Of a stretch of 64,000 nt of DNA, positions 18,821-28,459 are shown piece after piece (positions within the stretch are counted from its first letter, which is position 1; each line of letters begins with the position of its first letter). Under the pieces are notes generated by a model. The model made no database searches, was not told the origin of the DNA, and was given only the letters and a program-made list of their open reading frames with translations. Source of the DNA: G965250275 sp965250275 (lineage in GTDB: Bacteria; Pseudomonadota; Alphaproteobacteria; Rhodobacterales; Rhodobacteraceae); assembly GCA_965250275.1 (NCBI GenBank), contig OZ252297.1, positions 4,278,001 through 4,342,000 of the forward strand, read 5' to 3'. Made by a program: the position numbers and the translations under genes.

Positions 18821-18851
18821 ATTGCCGATCAGCGCCTGTTTGATCGGCAAT
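18821..18851 (-). terminator. Perfect 10-bp inverted repeat after the CoA-transferase gene
   Basis: Arms ATTGCCGATC and GATCGGCAAT at 18821-18830 and 18842-18851, with an 11-base loop, 36 bases past the CoA-transferase stop on the minus strand. It is well placed to end that leftward transcript, though the sequence after it on the minus strand is A-rich rather than T-rich, so it is not a classic intrinsic terminator. It could instead stabilise the 3' end or bind a protein in front of the TPR-opg operon. Confidence 0.55.
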
Positions 18852-18886
18852 TTGTCGCGAAAAAGTGCATCCGTATCAGGTGTTTG

Positions 18887-20074
18887 TCACAATTCGAACG
18901 GGTCGTCCCGCTTCAGCACACGCTCTGTGTCCGCTCCAAATCGCGGCGGCGCGTGACGATAACTGACAGGCGTGCGAGAGAACTTCAGCGGATTCCCGAT
19001 CAGGTCGACATCCCCCGGCTCTGCCTGCATGGAAATCTGCATCTCACGCGCCGCCACCTGATCCGAAGCAAACACCGTCTGAAGATCCTGCACCGGTCCG
19101 ACCGGAACCCGCACCTTCTGCAACCCTTCGATCACATCTTGGCTGGTCCGGCGCAACAAGTCTGGACGCAAAACAGCGTTCAGCGCATCGCGATGCTCCA
19201 ATCTTGCGGGATTGGTGGCAAATCGTGGGTCCTCCGCCAGCTCCGGCATACCGAGAAACGCGCAGAACCTCTGGAACTGTGTGTCATTCCCAACTGCCAA
19301 AATCACATGACCATCCGATGTGGCATAGACGTCATAGGGCACGATGTTGGGATGGCCGTTCCCGCGTCGTTCCGGCACCTCACCAGATGTCAGATAGTTG
19401 ACCCCTTCGTTGATGAGCCATGCGATCTGGGAGTCCACCAGCGCCAGTTCGACCTGTTGCCCTTCGCCTGTCTGGTCGCGGTGGCGCAGCGCCGAGAGGA
19501 TGCCAACTGCCGCGTACATCCCGCACATAACGTCCGCCACACCCACACCAACTTTCATCGGTGGCCCTTCGGGTGCGCCGGTCAGCGACATGATCCCGCC
19601 ATATCCCTGGGCCATCAGGTCATAGCCCGGATTGTCCCGGTTCGGGCCGGTCTGACCGAACCCTGAAATCGAGCAGTACACCAAACCCGGAAGCGCCGTC
19701 GAAAGCGTTGCGTAATCCAGCCCGTACTTCGCCAACCCTCCCGGTTTGAAGTTCTCGATCAAGATATCCGCGTGGGCTGCAAGCCTGCGGATCACCTCCT
19801 GTCCGTCGGGGGTTGCGATGTCGACTGCCACGGAGTGCTTGTTGCGGTTGGCGGACATGAAATAGGCGCTCAGGTCGGTCCGGGCACCCTGTTTGTCCAA
19901 AACGAAAGGAGGTCCCCAATGGCGCGTGTCATCTCCACATGTCGCGGGGTTTTCGATCTTCAGAACGGTTGCTCCGAGGTCACCCAGAAGCTGGGTGCAT
20001 GTCGGCCCGGCCAGGATGCGGCTGAGATCGAGCACCTTCACGCCGGCCAGCGGCCCCTCAGAGCCTGCCATCAT
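18887..20074 (-). CDS. Class III CoA-transferase (CaiB/BaiF family)
   Basis: 395 residues. Family signature at the N-terminus (GVKVLDLSRILAGPTCTQLLG, ATVLKIENP), DILIENFKPGGLAKYGLDY, and the catalytic Asp in NPGYDLMAQGYGG. These enzymes exchange CoA between acyl-CoA and a free acid. The gene overlaps the 3' end of the TPP-enzyme gene by 17 bases. That pair recalls the formyl-CoA:oxalate transferase/oxalyl-CoA decarboxylase pair of oxalate degradation, but the partner does not look like a standard oxalyl-CoA decarboxylase, so the substrate is open. Confidence 0.87.
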   Translation of the reverse strand: MMAGSEGPLAGVKVLDLSRILAGPTCTQLLGDLGATVLKIENPATCGDDTRHWGPPFVLDKQGARTDLSAYFMSANRNKHSVAVDIATPDGQEVIRRLAAHADILIENFKPGGLAKYGLDYATLSTALPGLVYCSISGFGQTGPNRDNPGYDLMAQGYGGIMSLTGAPEGPPMKVGVGVADVMCGMYAAVGILSALRHRDQTGEGQQVELALVDSQIAWLINEGVNYLTSGEVPERRGNGHPNIVPYDVYATSDGHVILAVGNDTQFQRFCAFLGMPELAEDPRFATNPARLEHRDALNAVLRPDLLRRTSQDVIEGLQKVRVPVGPVQDLQTVFASDQVAAREMQISMQAEPGDVDLIGNPLKFSRTPVSYRHAPPRFGADTERVLKRDDPFEL

Positions 20075-21677
20075 AGCCTCCCCGGTCGATTTCCGCCGCG
20101 ATCACGGTGAATCGGTCAGCCTCGAGCGCAGCAGTCAAAGCTTCGCGCAACTCCGTGCGGTTCCTGACAGACACGCCGTGGCCACCAAAGGCGCGGCCCA
20201 TCGCGGCAAAGTCATGGCGTTGAAAATCGACACCAAGGTTTACCATCTGCCGCTGGCGCTGCTTCAACTCGATCAGCGCGAGCGAGGCGTCCACAAAGAC
20301 CAAGAAAATCGGTGCAATTCCAAGTTCAGCAGCAGTCGTCAGCTCTCCCGCGACCATCAGAAACCCGGCATCTCCGGAAAAGCTGATCACGGGCCGTTCG
20401 GGACTGGCCAGTTTCAAGCCTATCGCCATCGGCACCGCACAACCCATCGTGCACAACGCCGATGATTGTACCAGTCCGCGCGGCTCGGTGCAGCGCCACA
20501 TCTGTGACAGCAAAATGCGATGTGCGCCGCTGTCCGCGGTGGCAAGCGTTGTGTCCGGAAGCACAGTGCGGGCTTCATCAATCACGGCGGCAGGGCCCCA
20601 GACATCCGTTGTCGGAAAGGCTTCTGACAGGGCCGAGCGCACCTTTTGTAGTTCCCTACCGGGCCACGTTTCGCCCGCAGCGTTGCGTTGCGCCAATGCC
20701 TCAAGAGCGGCACCGGTGTCGGCAACAAAATTCAGACCCGCCTGGTGCATATAGTGGGTGTTCGGCACCGCAGAGATATCGATCACCCGCTGGACATCCG
20801 TATCCCAGGGATCACGCCAGCCGGTCCGCATTTCGATCGGGTCATACCCGATGGCCAGAACCAGATCCGCTTGTCGGACCAACGGCAAGAGGTGCTGGTC
20901 TGCCAGTGGCGACAATCCCGCAGCTCCGAGGCACAAAGGATGATCTTCGTCCAGAACGCCTTTGGCTTTGTAGGTGGTCACAAAGGGCACGCCGAAGTGC
21001 TCTAGGAAAGCCCGCAGGACACTCTCAGACCGGTCGCGCAACACATCCAGTCCGACAATCGCCAGGGGCCGTTGGGCTTCGGACAGCCAGTCCCGCGCCC
21101 GCGCCAGATCCGCGCCGACGGGGGCGACCGGACTGGCCGGACTCCGGCGGCGCGGACGCGACACGCGCACCTCGGCATCGGCTACCGAAATCGGAACGTC
21201 GATATGCACAGGCCCGCATCGGGGTTCGGTGGCGATCGCCACGGCCTTGTCGGCCATGACATCGGCCCCCGTAGGCGTCATTCGAAAGCTGGCTTTCGTG
21301 ATCGGCGCGAGCACAGCCTGATGATCCAGAACCTGATGGGTGTAGGTCAGCGCCTCGTCCGCATCGACGCAACCTGTCAGCACGATCAATGGCACGCGGT
21401 CCTGTTCGGCGTTTGCGACCACATTGACACCATTCATGGCGCCGGGTCCGACCGTCGCCACGAGGATTGCGGGTGCACCATCGCGATGGTGCACCCCCTC
21501 GGCCATGAAGCCGGCAGCATTTTCGTGTTTACAGAGTATGAACCGGATGCCTGCGGCTTCCAAAGCGTCCACCAGCGTCAGCACTTCACCGCCCGGCATC
21601 CCAAAGGCGTGGCGACAGCCTGCCTCGTAGAGTCTTCGGGCCAAAACATCAGCCGCACGCTGCGGTTGGTCAGGCAT
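20058..21677 (-). CDS. Thiamine-diphosphate enzyme of the acetolactate-synthase family
   Basis: 539 residues from the ATG at 21675-21677. Three TPP-family domains: an N-terminal PYR domain with the catalytic Glu in CKHENAAGFMAEG, a central domain, and a C-terminal PP domain with GDAGFLMVAGELTTA and FVDASLALIELKQ. The second Mg ligand, normally Asn in the GDG...NN motif, aligns with Asp. No FAD-binding features are obvious. It probably decarboxylates or ligates a 2-keto acid or cleaves an acyl-CoA. Overlap with the CoA-transferase gene shows joint expression. Labels such as acetolactate synthase should not be taken literally. Confidence 0.82.
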   Translation of the reverse strand: MPDQPQRAADVLARRLYEAGCRHAFGMPGGEVLTLVDALEAAGIRFILCKHENAAGFMAEGVHHRDGAPAILVATVGPGAMNGVNVVANAEQDRVPLIVLTGCVDADEALTYTHQVLDHQAVLAPITKASFRMTPTGADVMADKAVAIATEPRCGPVHIDVPISVADAEVRVSRPRRRSPASPVAPVGADLARARDWLSEAQRPLAIVGLDVLRDRSESVLRAFLEHFGVPFVTTYKAKGVLDEDHPLCLGAAGLSPLADQHLLPLVRQADLVLAIGYDPIEMRTGWRDPWDTDVQRVIDISAVPNTHYMHQAGLNFVADTGAALEALAQRNAAGETWPGRELQKVRSALSEAFPTTDVWGPAAVIDEARTVLPDTTLATADSGAHRILLSQMWRCTEPRGLVQSSALCTMGCAVPMAIGLKLASPERPVISFSGDAGFLMVAGELTTAAELGIAPIFLVFVDASLALIELKQRQRQMVNLGVDFQRHDFAAMGRAFGGHGVSVRNRTELREALTAALEADRFTVIAAEIDRGGYDGRL

Positions 21678-21752
21678 GATCACATCTCCAAAGTCTTTCG
21701 ATGGCGGAGAGTGCGGTCTCAATCGCAACAGGCAAGTCCTCTCACGGCACTG

Positions 21753-22229
21753 TTACTTCTGGACCGCCATTTCAGCAATGGCGACAAAGCGGTCGTCCAG
21801 CGCAGCAGCCAACTCGGCGAGCTGCGCGCCCCCTTCCGACATGTAAGGCGCAAACACAAAGCTGGGTTGCTTGTAAGACAGCGTCGCTGTGCCATCGTCA
21901 TTTTCGGTGACATAAAAGCGGATCGGCGCTTCGATCATGGCCGCCGTCGAGAGGTTTAGCACCTTAACAGCGAAGTCGTTGTTGAAGACGCCAATCACGC
22001 GGTTGCCGGGAATCGTGATGCCACGGGCGGCGGCCGTCTTGGTCGGACCAGCTTGGGTGACAACACCCATGCCGTTGGCTTTTGTTGCGGCGACCACCGA
22101 CTTCACCAACGCTGCATAGCTCTGATCCGTCGGCAGGACGCGCCATCCGTCGCGCGGCTTCATGTCCTGGGCCAGGACGCTTCCTGACAACGCCAACACG
22201 GCCATGGCCGCCACGATCAATCTGTGCAT
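21753..22229 (-). CDS. Secreted DUF302 protein
   Basis: 158 residues from the ATG at 22227-22229, with GGAG 9 bases upstream; an in-frame ATG five codons earlier would spoil the signal peptide. Signal sequence ends SGSVLAQ. The mature part fits DUF302: a YAALVKSVVAATKANGMGVV helix, GNRVIGVFNNDFAVKVL and MIEAPIRFYVTEN. Family members are small periplasmic proteins of unknown function. It follows no clear operon partner and is divergent from the malonyl-CoA synthetase gene. Confidence 0.78.
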   Translation of the reverse strand: MHRLIVAAMAVLALSGSVLAQDMKPRDGWRVLPTDQSYAALVKSVVAATKANGMGVVTQAGPTKTAAARGITIPGNRVIGVFNNDFAVKVLNLSTAAMIEAPIRFYVTENDDGTATLSYKQPSFVFAPYMSEGGAQLAELAAALDDRFVAIAEMAVQK

Positions 22230-22380
22230 CGCCGCTCGCTCCATCAATTTCACGTCGTGATCAGAACAGAGCCATCCCACATTGCAAGTCACGCTGTCGT
22301 GGGTGCTCTGCAACACAGAGCCTTTACCCGGTGCGTCAAACGTCGCAGAAGCACTTCAAGAGACGACGCAGGACCGCGCC

Positions 22381-23892
22381 ATGCCCAATCCGCTCTATGA
22401 TTCATTGTTTGGCTGTCACGCTGAAAAGCCCACCGCGTTCCTGATCAAGCCCGACGGGACCCGCATCAGCCACGGGACTTTTTTGAGAACTGCTGCCCAG
22501 CTGGCTGGTGCGATTGCGGAAATCGGGTTGGAACCGGGCGACCGGGTGGCGGCCCAGGTCTCGAAATCTCCGGACGCACTGGCCCTATACGCCGCGTGCG
22601 TTCAGGCAGGATTGGTTTTTCTGCCGCTGAACACGGCTTACACACCCGCGGAAGTGGCCTATTTTGTGGGCGACAGCGAGGCGCGCCTCTTTGTCTGTGA
22701 CAGTGCAAATGCGGACGCGTTGACCCCGATTGCCAAAGACGCGGGGGCGCGGTTGGAGACCCTCAACAGTGACGGCAGCGGCAGCCTGTCCGAACTGTCC
22801 GCCGAACAGCCCCACAGTTTCGAAACGGTCGACCGGAGCGCCGACGACCTTGCCGCGTTTCTCTATACTTCCGGAACAACCGGGCGCTCGAAAGGCGCCA
22901 TGCTGACCCAGGAAAACCTGCTGTCCAACGCGCGCGCCCTGACCGATGTCTGGCGCTTCACATCTGAGGATGTGTTGCTGCACGCGTTGCCCATCTTTCA
23001 TACGCACGGGCTTTTTGTGGCGACCAATGTCATGCTGCAGTCTGGTGGCACGATGATCTTTCTGCCGAAGTTCGATCTAGATGCGGTTATCGAGTGGCTG
23101 CCGCATGCCACGGCGATGATGGGTGTGCCGACCTTCTATACCCGGCTTTTGGATGAGCCGAGGTTCGGTCGTGACCTGACCGATGGAATGCGCCTCTTCA
23201 TATCCGGAAGTGCGCCACTCTTGGCCGAGACCCACTCCCGTTTCGAAGACCGCACAGGCCATCGGATACTGGAACGCTATGGGATGACGGAAACCAACAT
23301 GAACACCTCCAATCCTTATGATGGGGAGAGGCGCGCCGGCACAATCGGATTTCCGCTGCCAGACGTGGAGGTAAGGGTTGAGGATCCCGAGAGCGGCGAA
23401 GCTCTGCCGCAAGGTGAGATCGGAATGATCACTGTGCGCGGTCCCAATGTGTTCAAGGGCTATTGGCGGATGCCTGAAAAGACCGCAGCCGAATTGCGGG
23501 GCGACGGATTTTTCATCACCGGCGATCTCGGCTGTATTGATCCAGACGGCTACGTCCAGATCGTGGGGCGCGGCAAAGACCTGATCATCTCCGGCGGCTA
23601 CAATATTTATCCCAAGGAAATCGAACTGCTTCTGGATAACATGCCCGGAGTTCTGGAAAGCGCGGTTGTCGGGGTCCCTCACCCCGATTTCGGGGAAACG
23701 CCATTAGCACTTTTGGTTGCAGTGCCTGGTGTAGAACCGGATGAGACTGCCATCAAAGAGGCCCTGTCCGAAACGCTCGCCGGATTCAAACGACCTCGAC
23801 GCCTGATTGTCGTGCCGGAACTGCCGCGCAACACAATGGGCAAAGTGCAGAAGAACGTTCTGCGGGACAGGTATCAGTCGCTTTTTGCCTGA
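22381..23892 (+). CDS. matB: Malonyl-CoA synthetase
   Basis: 503 residues from the ATG at 22381, with AGGA about 8 bases ahead. ANL superfamily: P-loop YTSGTTGRSKGAM, the motif RYGMTETNMNTSNPYDGERR specific to MatB, hinge GYVQIVGRGKDLIISGGYN, and the C-terminal catalytic Lys in PRNTMGKVQKN. It makes malonyl-CoA from malonate, CoA and ATP. The decarboxylase partner MatA is not in the window. The gene is monocistronic or leads into the transglycosylase gene 91 bases on. Confidence 0.88.
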   Translation: MPNPLYDSLFGCHAEKPTAFLIKPDGTRISHGTFLRTAAQLAGAIAEIGLEPGDRVAAQVSKSPDALALYAACVQAGLVFLPLNTAYTPAEVAYFVGDSEARLFVCDSANADALTPIAKDAGARLETLNSDGSGSLSELSAEQPHSFETVDRSADDLAAFLYTSGTTGRSKGAMLTQENLLSNARALTDVWRFTSEDVLLHALPIFHTHGLFVATNVMLQSGGTMIFLPKFDLDAVIEWLPHATAMMGVPTFYTRLLDEPRFGRDLTDGMRLFISGSAPLLAETHSRFEDRTGHRILERYGMTETNMNTSNPYDGERRAGTIGFPLPDVEVRVEDPESGEALPQGEIGMITVRGPNVFKGYWRMPEKTAAELRGDGFFITGDLGCIDPDGYVQIVGRGKDLIISGGYNIYPKEIELLLDNMPGVLESAVVGVPHPDFGETPLALLVAVPGVEPDETAIKEALSETLAGFKRPRRLIVVPELPRNTMGKVQKNVLRDRYQSLFA

Positions 23893-23983
23893 AACCGATG
23901 ATTGGCTGAGCCCGTGCTTGGAGCCGCCGCCGCGCTGCGTTATCTAGACCGCAACAAAGAGGCGGACAGACAGGGCAGATCTC

Positions 23984-25213
23984 ATGATGAATCCGACACG
24001 GCGCATTATCACCCTTGGCCTTTTGGCGTCGACGCTTGCGGCATGCGCCGGCGGCACGACGGGCCCCGCACCCGCCACCACCTTTCGGCCCGTTCCGAAC
24101 GCAGGGTTTGATGCCTGGGTGGCAAGCTACAAATCGCGCGCGGCGGCGCGTGGCATCTCCCAGTCCACGCTCGACAGCGCATTTCGAAATGTCGGTTACC
24201 TGCCCGATGTCATTCAGCGCGACCGCAATCAGACCGAGTTTAAACGATCGCTTGAAGATTACCTTGCCATTGCAGCGTCCGATGATCGGGTCAGTACCGG
24301 TCAGGCTGAGCTGCGCCGCCAGAATGCGGTCCTCAGCCAGATCGAAGCGCGCTATGGGGTGGAGAGCGAGGTTGTGACCGCCATCTGGGGGCTGGAGAGC
24401 CGGTACGGGCAGCGTCGCGGCAACGTCCCGGTGATCTCGGCCCTGTCGACGCTGGCCTATGACGGACGTCGGGGCGAGTTCTTTGAGCAGCAACTGACAG
24501 CCGCCCTGCGCATTCTGCAAAACGGCGACACCACAGCGAACCAGATGGTGGGCAGTTGGGCCGGAGCCATGGGGCATACGCAGTTCATTCCGACATCCTA
24601 TCAGGCCTATGCAGTTGACTTCACCGGCGATGGACGGCGCGACATATGGTCGGAGGATCCAAGCGACGCGCTGGCATCGGCCGCCGCCTATTTGAGCAAA
24701 TTCGGATGGCGCAAAGGTCAACCCTGGGGGGTCGAGGTGCGTCTGCCCGAAGGCTTTTCAGGACCGTTTGGCCGAGGCAGCACACGCTCGCCCTCTGCCT
24801 GGGCGGCGCAGGGGGTGCGCGACATGCAGGGCGGGATCGTGCCGGACTACGGGCCCGCTTCGATCATCATACCTTCGGGGCGGTCTGGCCCGGCCTTCAT
24901 GACCTTTCCCAACTTCACCGTGATCACGCGCTACAACAACTCTGAAAGCTACGTCATCGGCGTTGGGCACCTTTCGGATCGCATCGTGGGCAAGCCCCCC
25001 ATTCGTGGCACCTTCCCCCCAGACGCGCAGGGCATGACACTGAACGATCGCAAAGAGTTGCAACAGCGTCTGACCCGCAAAGGATATGACACCGGTGGCG
25101 CCGACGGGGTCATCGGCTCCAAATCCGAGGCGGCCATTCGCGCATACCAGACCGCCGAGGGACTGCCTGTGACCGGACAGGCCACGCTCGATCTGTTGAA
25201 CCGGTTGCGCTGA
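23984..25213 (+). CDS. Lytic murein transglycosylase, MltB type, with peptidoglycan-binding domain
   Basis: 409 residues. Lipobox LAAC (Cys21), then the MltB catalytic domain with the acid Glu138 in WGLESRYG, SWAGAMGHTQFIPTSY and DIWSEDPSDALAS. Residues about 350-409 form a PG_binding_1 domain (LTRKGYDTGGADGVIG). A lipoprotein in the envelope, it cleaves glycan strands to 1,6-anhydromuropeptides. Two ATGs are in tandem at the start. The stop is immediately followed by the ATG of the gamma-glutamyltransferase gene. Confidence 0.9.
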   Translation: MMNPTRRIITLGLLASTLAACAGGTTGPAPATTFRPVPNAGFDAWVASYKSRAAARGISQSTLDSAFRNVGYLPDVIQRDRNQTEFKRSLEDYLAIAASDDRVSTGQAELRRQNAVLSQIEARYGVESEVVTAIWGLESRYGQRRGNVPVISALSTLAYDGRRGEFFEQQLTAALRILQNGDTTANQMVGSWAGAMGHTQFIPTSYQAYAVDFTGDGRRDIWSEDPSDALASAAAYLSKFGWRKGQPWGVEVRLPEGFSGPFGRGSTRSPSAWAAQGVRDMQGGIVPDYGPASIIIPSGRSGPAFMTFPNFTVITRYNNSESYVIGVGHLSDRIVGKPPIRGTFPPDAQGMTLNDRKELQQRLTRKGYDTGGADGVIGSKSEAAIRAYQTAEGLPVTGQATLDLLNRLR

Positions 25214-27004
25214 ATGACCTTCACGACTCGGCCGGAATTGTGCGGCACTTTTGGCATGGTCACCTCGACCCATTGGATCGCAAGCGCAGTGGGCTTCGGT
25301 ATCCTCGAACAGGGCGGAAACGCCTTTGACGCAGCGGTGGCGACCGGACTGGTCCTGCAGATCGTGGAGCCGCATCTGAATGGCCCCGGAGGTGAGTTCC
25401 CGGCCATTATCCATTCGGCCCGCACTGGGCAAACACAGGTTCTGTGCGCCCAGGGGACAGCCCCTCAGGGTGCCACGATTGCGCATTATCGCAGCGAAGG
25501 ATTGTCCCTGATCCCCGGCGCAGGATTGCTGGCCACCGTGATCCCCGGTGCCTTTGATGGCTGGATGCTGATGTTGCGCGATCACGGCACGCTTTCGCTG
25601 CGCGCGGTGATGGAACCGGCCATTCACTATGCGCGGCACGGGCACCCCGTTCTGCCCCGCGTCAGCGACACGATCGCAGGACTGGCCACGTTCTTTCAGA
25701 GCGAGTGGCCGAGTTCCGCCGCCACGTGGCTTCCGGGCGGCGCTGCTCCGGCACCGGGTGCTCTGTTCGCCAATCCGGTTCTGGCTGACACCTACAGCCG
25801 CATTCTGAGCGAGGCCGAAACCGCGCAAGGTCGCGACGCGCAGATCGACGCCGCCCGCCGGGCATGGTCGCAGGGATTTGTCGCCGACGCGGTTGATTCG
25901 TTCCTCCGCAGCGCCGAAGTCTCCGACGCTGCGGGCGGGTGCTACAAAGGCGTGCTGAGCGGTGACGACATGGCCCGGTGGCGGGCCAGCTATGAGCCGC
26001 CCTTGGGCTATGACTATGGCGGATGGCACGTTTCAAAAACCGGTCCCTGGGGTCAGGGACCTGTTATGCTTCAGACGCTCGCCTTGCTCAAAGGCTTTGA
26101 TCTGGACGCGCTCGATCCGAATGGCCCGGATTTTGTCCACCTCGTGCTCGAAGCCATGAAGCTGGCCTTTGCGGACCGGGAAGCTTTCTATGGGGATCCA
26201 GACGCTTTTGAGGTGCCAATCGAAACCCTTCTTTCGGACGCCCACAATGCCCTCCGGCGCGATCAGATCACAGATATGGCCTCCCTTGATCAGATGCCGA
26301 GCGAGCTGCCAGGCTACGAGACGCTGGCCCAAAGTGTCATCCGGCGCGCCGCCACACTCAGCGCAAGCCCTGAGGACCGAGATGCAGCCGAACCGACCAT
26401 GGCCCATCTCGCCCGGCGGCGTGGTGACACTGTGCATCTGGATATCGCCGACCGGTGGGGCAACATGGTGTCTGCCACCCCGTCTGGCGGGTGGCTGCAA
26501 TCCTCACCCGTGGTTCCGGGGCTAGGGTTCGCGCTGAATTCGCGCGCCCAGATGTTCTGGCTCGAAGAAGGACTGCCGCAATCTCTGGCACCAGGGCGAC
26601 GACCACGGACGACCCTCTCGCCGGGTTTTGCGCAGCATGAGGACGGCTCTTTGCTGTCCTTCGGCACCCCCGGCGGCGATCAGCAAGACCAATGGCAACT
26701 GATCTTCTTCTTGCGCCATTTGCATCACGGGCAAAATCTCCAGGAGGCTATCGACGCTCCCTTGTTCCATTCGCAGCACTTCTCGTCCTCGTTTTTCCCT
26801 CGGACCGCCCTGCCCGGTCAGATGATGGCGGAGCCAGCGCTGGGCACAGACACTCTGAATGCCCTGCGCGCCCGCGGTCATCTGGTGAATGTTGCAGAGC
26901 CCTGGACGATCGGCCGTCTAACCGCTGCGAGCCGAAGCCCGGACGGGTTGTTGCGGTCTGCGGCGACCCCCCGCCTCATGCAGGCCTACGCCGTCGGCCG
27001 ATAG
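25214..27004 (+). CDS. Gamma-glutamyltransferase-family hydrolase
   Basis: 596 residues, Ntn-hydrolase fold. The N-terminal GGT features are present (ILEQGGNAFDAAVATGLVL, NGPGGEF). At the autoprocessing site the sequence is GDTVHLDIADRWGNMVS; alignment from the GN pair puts Thr at the nucleophile position, so the enzyme should self-cleave, although the usual TTHxS reads TVHLD. No signal peptide is seen, unlike E. coli Ggt, so it may be cytoplasmic. Many such homologues act on gamma-glutamyl amides, glutathione conjugates or cephalosporin-like amides. It starts on the base after the transglycosylase stop. Confidence 0.85.
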   Translation: MTFTTRPELCGTFGMVTSTHWIASAVGFGILEQGGNAFDAAVATGLVLQIVEPHLNGPGGEFPAIIHSARTGQTQVLCAQGTAPQGATIAHYRSEGLSLIPGAGLLATVIPGAFDGWMLMLRDHGTLSLRAVMEPAIHYARHGHPVLPRVSDTIAGLATFFQSEWPSSAATWLPGGAAPAPGALFANPVLADTYSRILSEAETAQGRDAQIDAARRAWSQGFVADAVDSFLRSAEVSDAAGGCYKGVLSGDDMARWRASYEPPLGYDYGGWHVSKTGPWGQGPVMLQTLALLKGFDLDALDPNGPDFVHLVLEAMKLAFADREAFYGDPDAFEVPIETLLSDAHNALRRDQITDMASLDQMPSELPGYETLAQSVIRRAATLSASPEDRDAAEPTMAHLARRRGDTVHLDIADRWGNMVSATPSGGWLQSSPVVPGLGFALNSRAQMFWLEEGLPQSLAPGRRPRTTLSPGFAQHEDGSLLSFGTPGGDQQDQWQLIFFLRHLHHGQNLQEAIDAPLFHSQHFSSSFFPRTALPGQMMAEPALGTDTLNALRARGHLVNVAEPWTIGRLTAASRSPDGLLRSAATPRLMQAYAVGR

Positions 27005-27119
27005 AGTCACGCGCCGCACAAAGAGATTTCTGCGAACTTGGTGCCGATGCGGCTCACGTGGGGTGTTGCGGCTGCTCGTCTGATCTGGAAAGATCATTCA
27101 GTCAGCGTGAGGAGACACC

Positions 27120-27983
27120 ATGCAATTCCACACTCCATCCAGCTTTGATGATGCCGTCGCGCTCGCCGCGCAAGCCGAAGGCACCACACGGGTTCTTGCC
27201 GGAGGAACAGACGTTCTCGTTCAGCTTCGGTCCGATCTCGTGACGCCAGATACTCTGATTGATCTCAAACACATCGAGGGTGTTCGGGATATTAGACAGA
27301 ACCCCGATGGGTCGTGGCATATCGGCGTGTCAGTATCCGGCGCGCAGATGACGGAACATCCCACACTGGCTGGTGAATGGCCCGGGGTTGTTGAGGCCAT
27401 GGACCTGATCGGATCAACACAGATTCAGGGCCGCGCAACGCTGACTGGAAATCTGTGCAATGCCTCTCCGGCGGCTGACAGCGTGCCTGCCATGGTTGCT
27501 GCCGGGGTGACCGTAACGGCAACCGGCCCGGGCGGATCGCGCACAATTGCAGCCGAGGATGTCCCGACCGCTCCGGGTCGCACCTCGTTGGCCAAAGGTG
27601 AGATCATTTCGGCGGTTCAGATCCCCGCGCGCGGCAAGCACGGCGGAGATGCCTACCTTCGTTTCATCCCGCGCACCGAGATGGACATCGCGGTGGTCGG
27701 ATGCGCCGTTAACCTGCGTCTGGACGGGGACACCGTCACGGAAGCACGCGTCGCGTTGGGCGCAGTCGCCCCCACGGTCCTGCTTGTTCAGGAAGCCGCC
27801 GACGCAATCGTTGGCACCACGCTGGACGACGCGGCGCTGTCGAACCTCGCCGCCGCTGCAGAGGCCGCCTGCAAACCCATCACGGACAAACGCGGAACCA
27901 TCAAGTTTCGCACCCATGTAGCTGGCGTGCTGGCAAAACGCGTTGCCACCATCGCCTATTCCCGCGCAAAGGCAAACTCATGA
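27120..27983 (+). CDS. FAD-binding subunit of a molybdenum hydroxylase (CoxM-like)
   Basis: 287 residues. FAD_binding_5 domain with TRVLAGGTDVLVQLRSDL and LTGNLCNASPAADSVPA, followed by the CODH_flav_C domain. It passes electrons from the 2Fe-2S clusters to FAD and an outside acceptor. GAGGAGA precedes the ATG. First gene of a four-gene unit (M-S-L-MoaD-like) coupled through ATGA, TAATG and overlapping GTG starts. Confidence 0.9.
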   Translation: MQFHTPSSFDDAVALAAQAEGTTRVLAGGTDVLVQLRSDLVTPDTLIDLKHIEGVRDIRQNPDGSWHIGVSVSGAQMTEHPTLAGEWPGVVEAMDLIGSTQIQGRATLTGNLCNASPAADSVPAMVAAGVTVTATGPGGSRTIAAEDVPTAPGRTSLAKGEIISAVQIPARGKHGGDAYLRFIPRTEMDIAVVGCAVNLRLDGDTVTEARVALGAVAPTVLLVQEAADAIVGTTLDDAALSNLAAAAEAACKPITDKRGTIKFRTHVAGVLAKRVATIAYSRAKANS

Positions 27984-28459
27984 GCAAGATTCAGGTCAGT
28001 ACCACCATCAATGGTGACGAAGTCGATTTTCTGTGTGATCCGCGCGAAACGCTTTTGGATGTTCTGCGGGACACTCTGGGCCTGACCGGCGCCAAGGAAG
28101 GCTGTGGCACAGGAGACTGCGGGGCCTGCTCGGTGACGATGAATGGCCGTTTGGTGTGCTCCTGCCTCGTACTGGGGGCCGAAGCCGATGGGGCAGAGAT
28201 TGGCACCGTGGAGGGCATTGCCGACGGCGAAGAACTCCACCCTCTGCAGAAACGGTTCATCGAATACGCGGCCCTGCAATGCGGCATCTGCACGCCCGGT
28301 ATTCTGGTTGCGGCAAAGAACCTGTTGGAGAAGAACCCGGACCCGACTGAGACCGAAGTCAGGTATTGGCTAGCGGGCAACCTTTGCCGTTGCACGGGGT
28401 ATGACAAGATTATTCGCGCCGTCATGGATACGGCGGCTGAAATGCGGGAGGCATCATAA
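27980..28459 (+). CDS. 2Fe-2S subunit of a molybdenum hydroxylase (CoxS-like)
   Basis: 159 residues. Plant-type 2Fe-2S ligands in EGCGTGDCGACSV with a further Cys in VCSCL, and the second cluster in QCGICTPGILV and CRCTGYDKI. All eight ligand cysteines of the family are visible. It relays electrons between the molybdenum cofactor and FAD. Overlaps the FAD-subunit gene by ATGA and the large-subunit gene by one base (TAATG). Confidence 0.93.
   Translation: MSKIQVSTTINGDEVDFLCDPRETLLDVLRDTLGLTGAKEGCGTGDCGACSVTMNGRLVCSCLVLGAEADGAEIGTVEGIADGEELHPLQKRFIEYAALQCGICTPGILVAAKNLLEKNPDPTETEVRYWLAGNLCRCTGYDKIIRAVMDTAAEMREAS

Noticed and set aside
24758..26029. 423-codon minus-strand frame across the transglycosylase and GGT genes
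   Set aside because: Antisense shadow; low-complexity, Arg/Gly/Ala-rich product and no family pattern.
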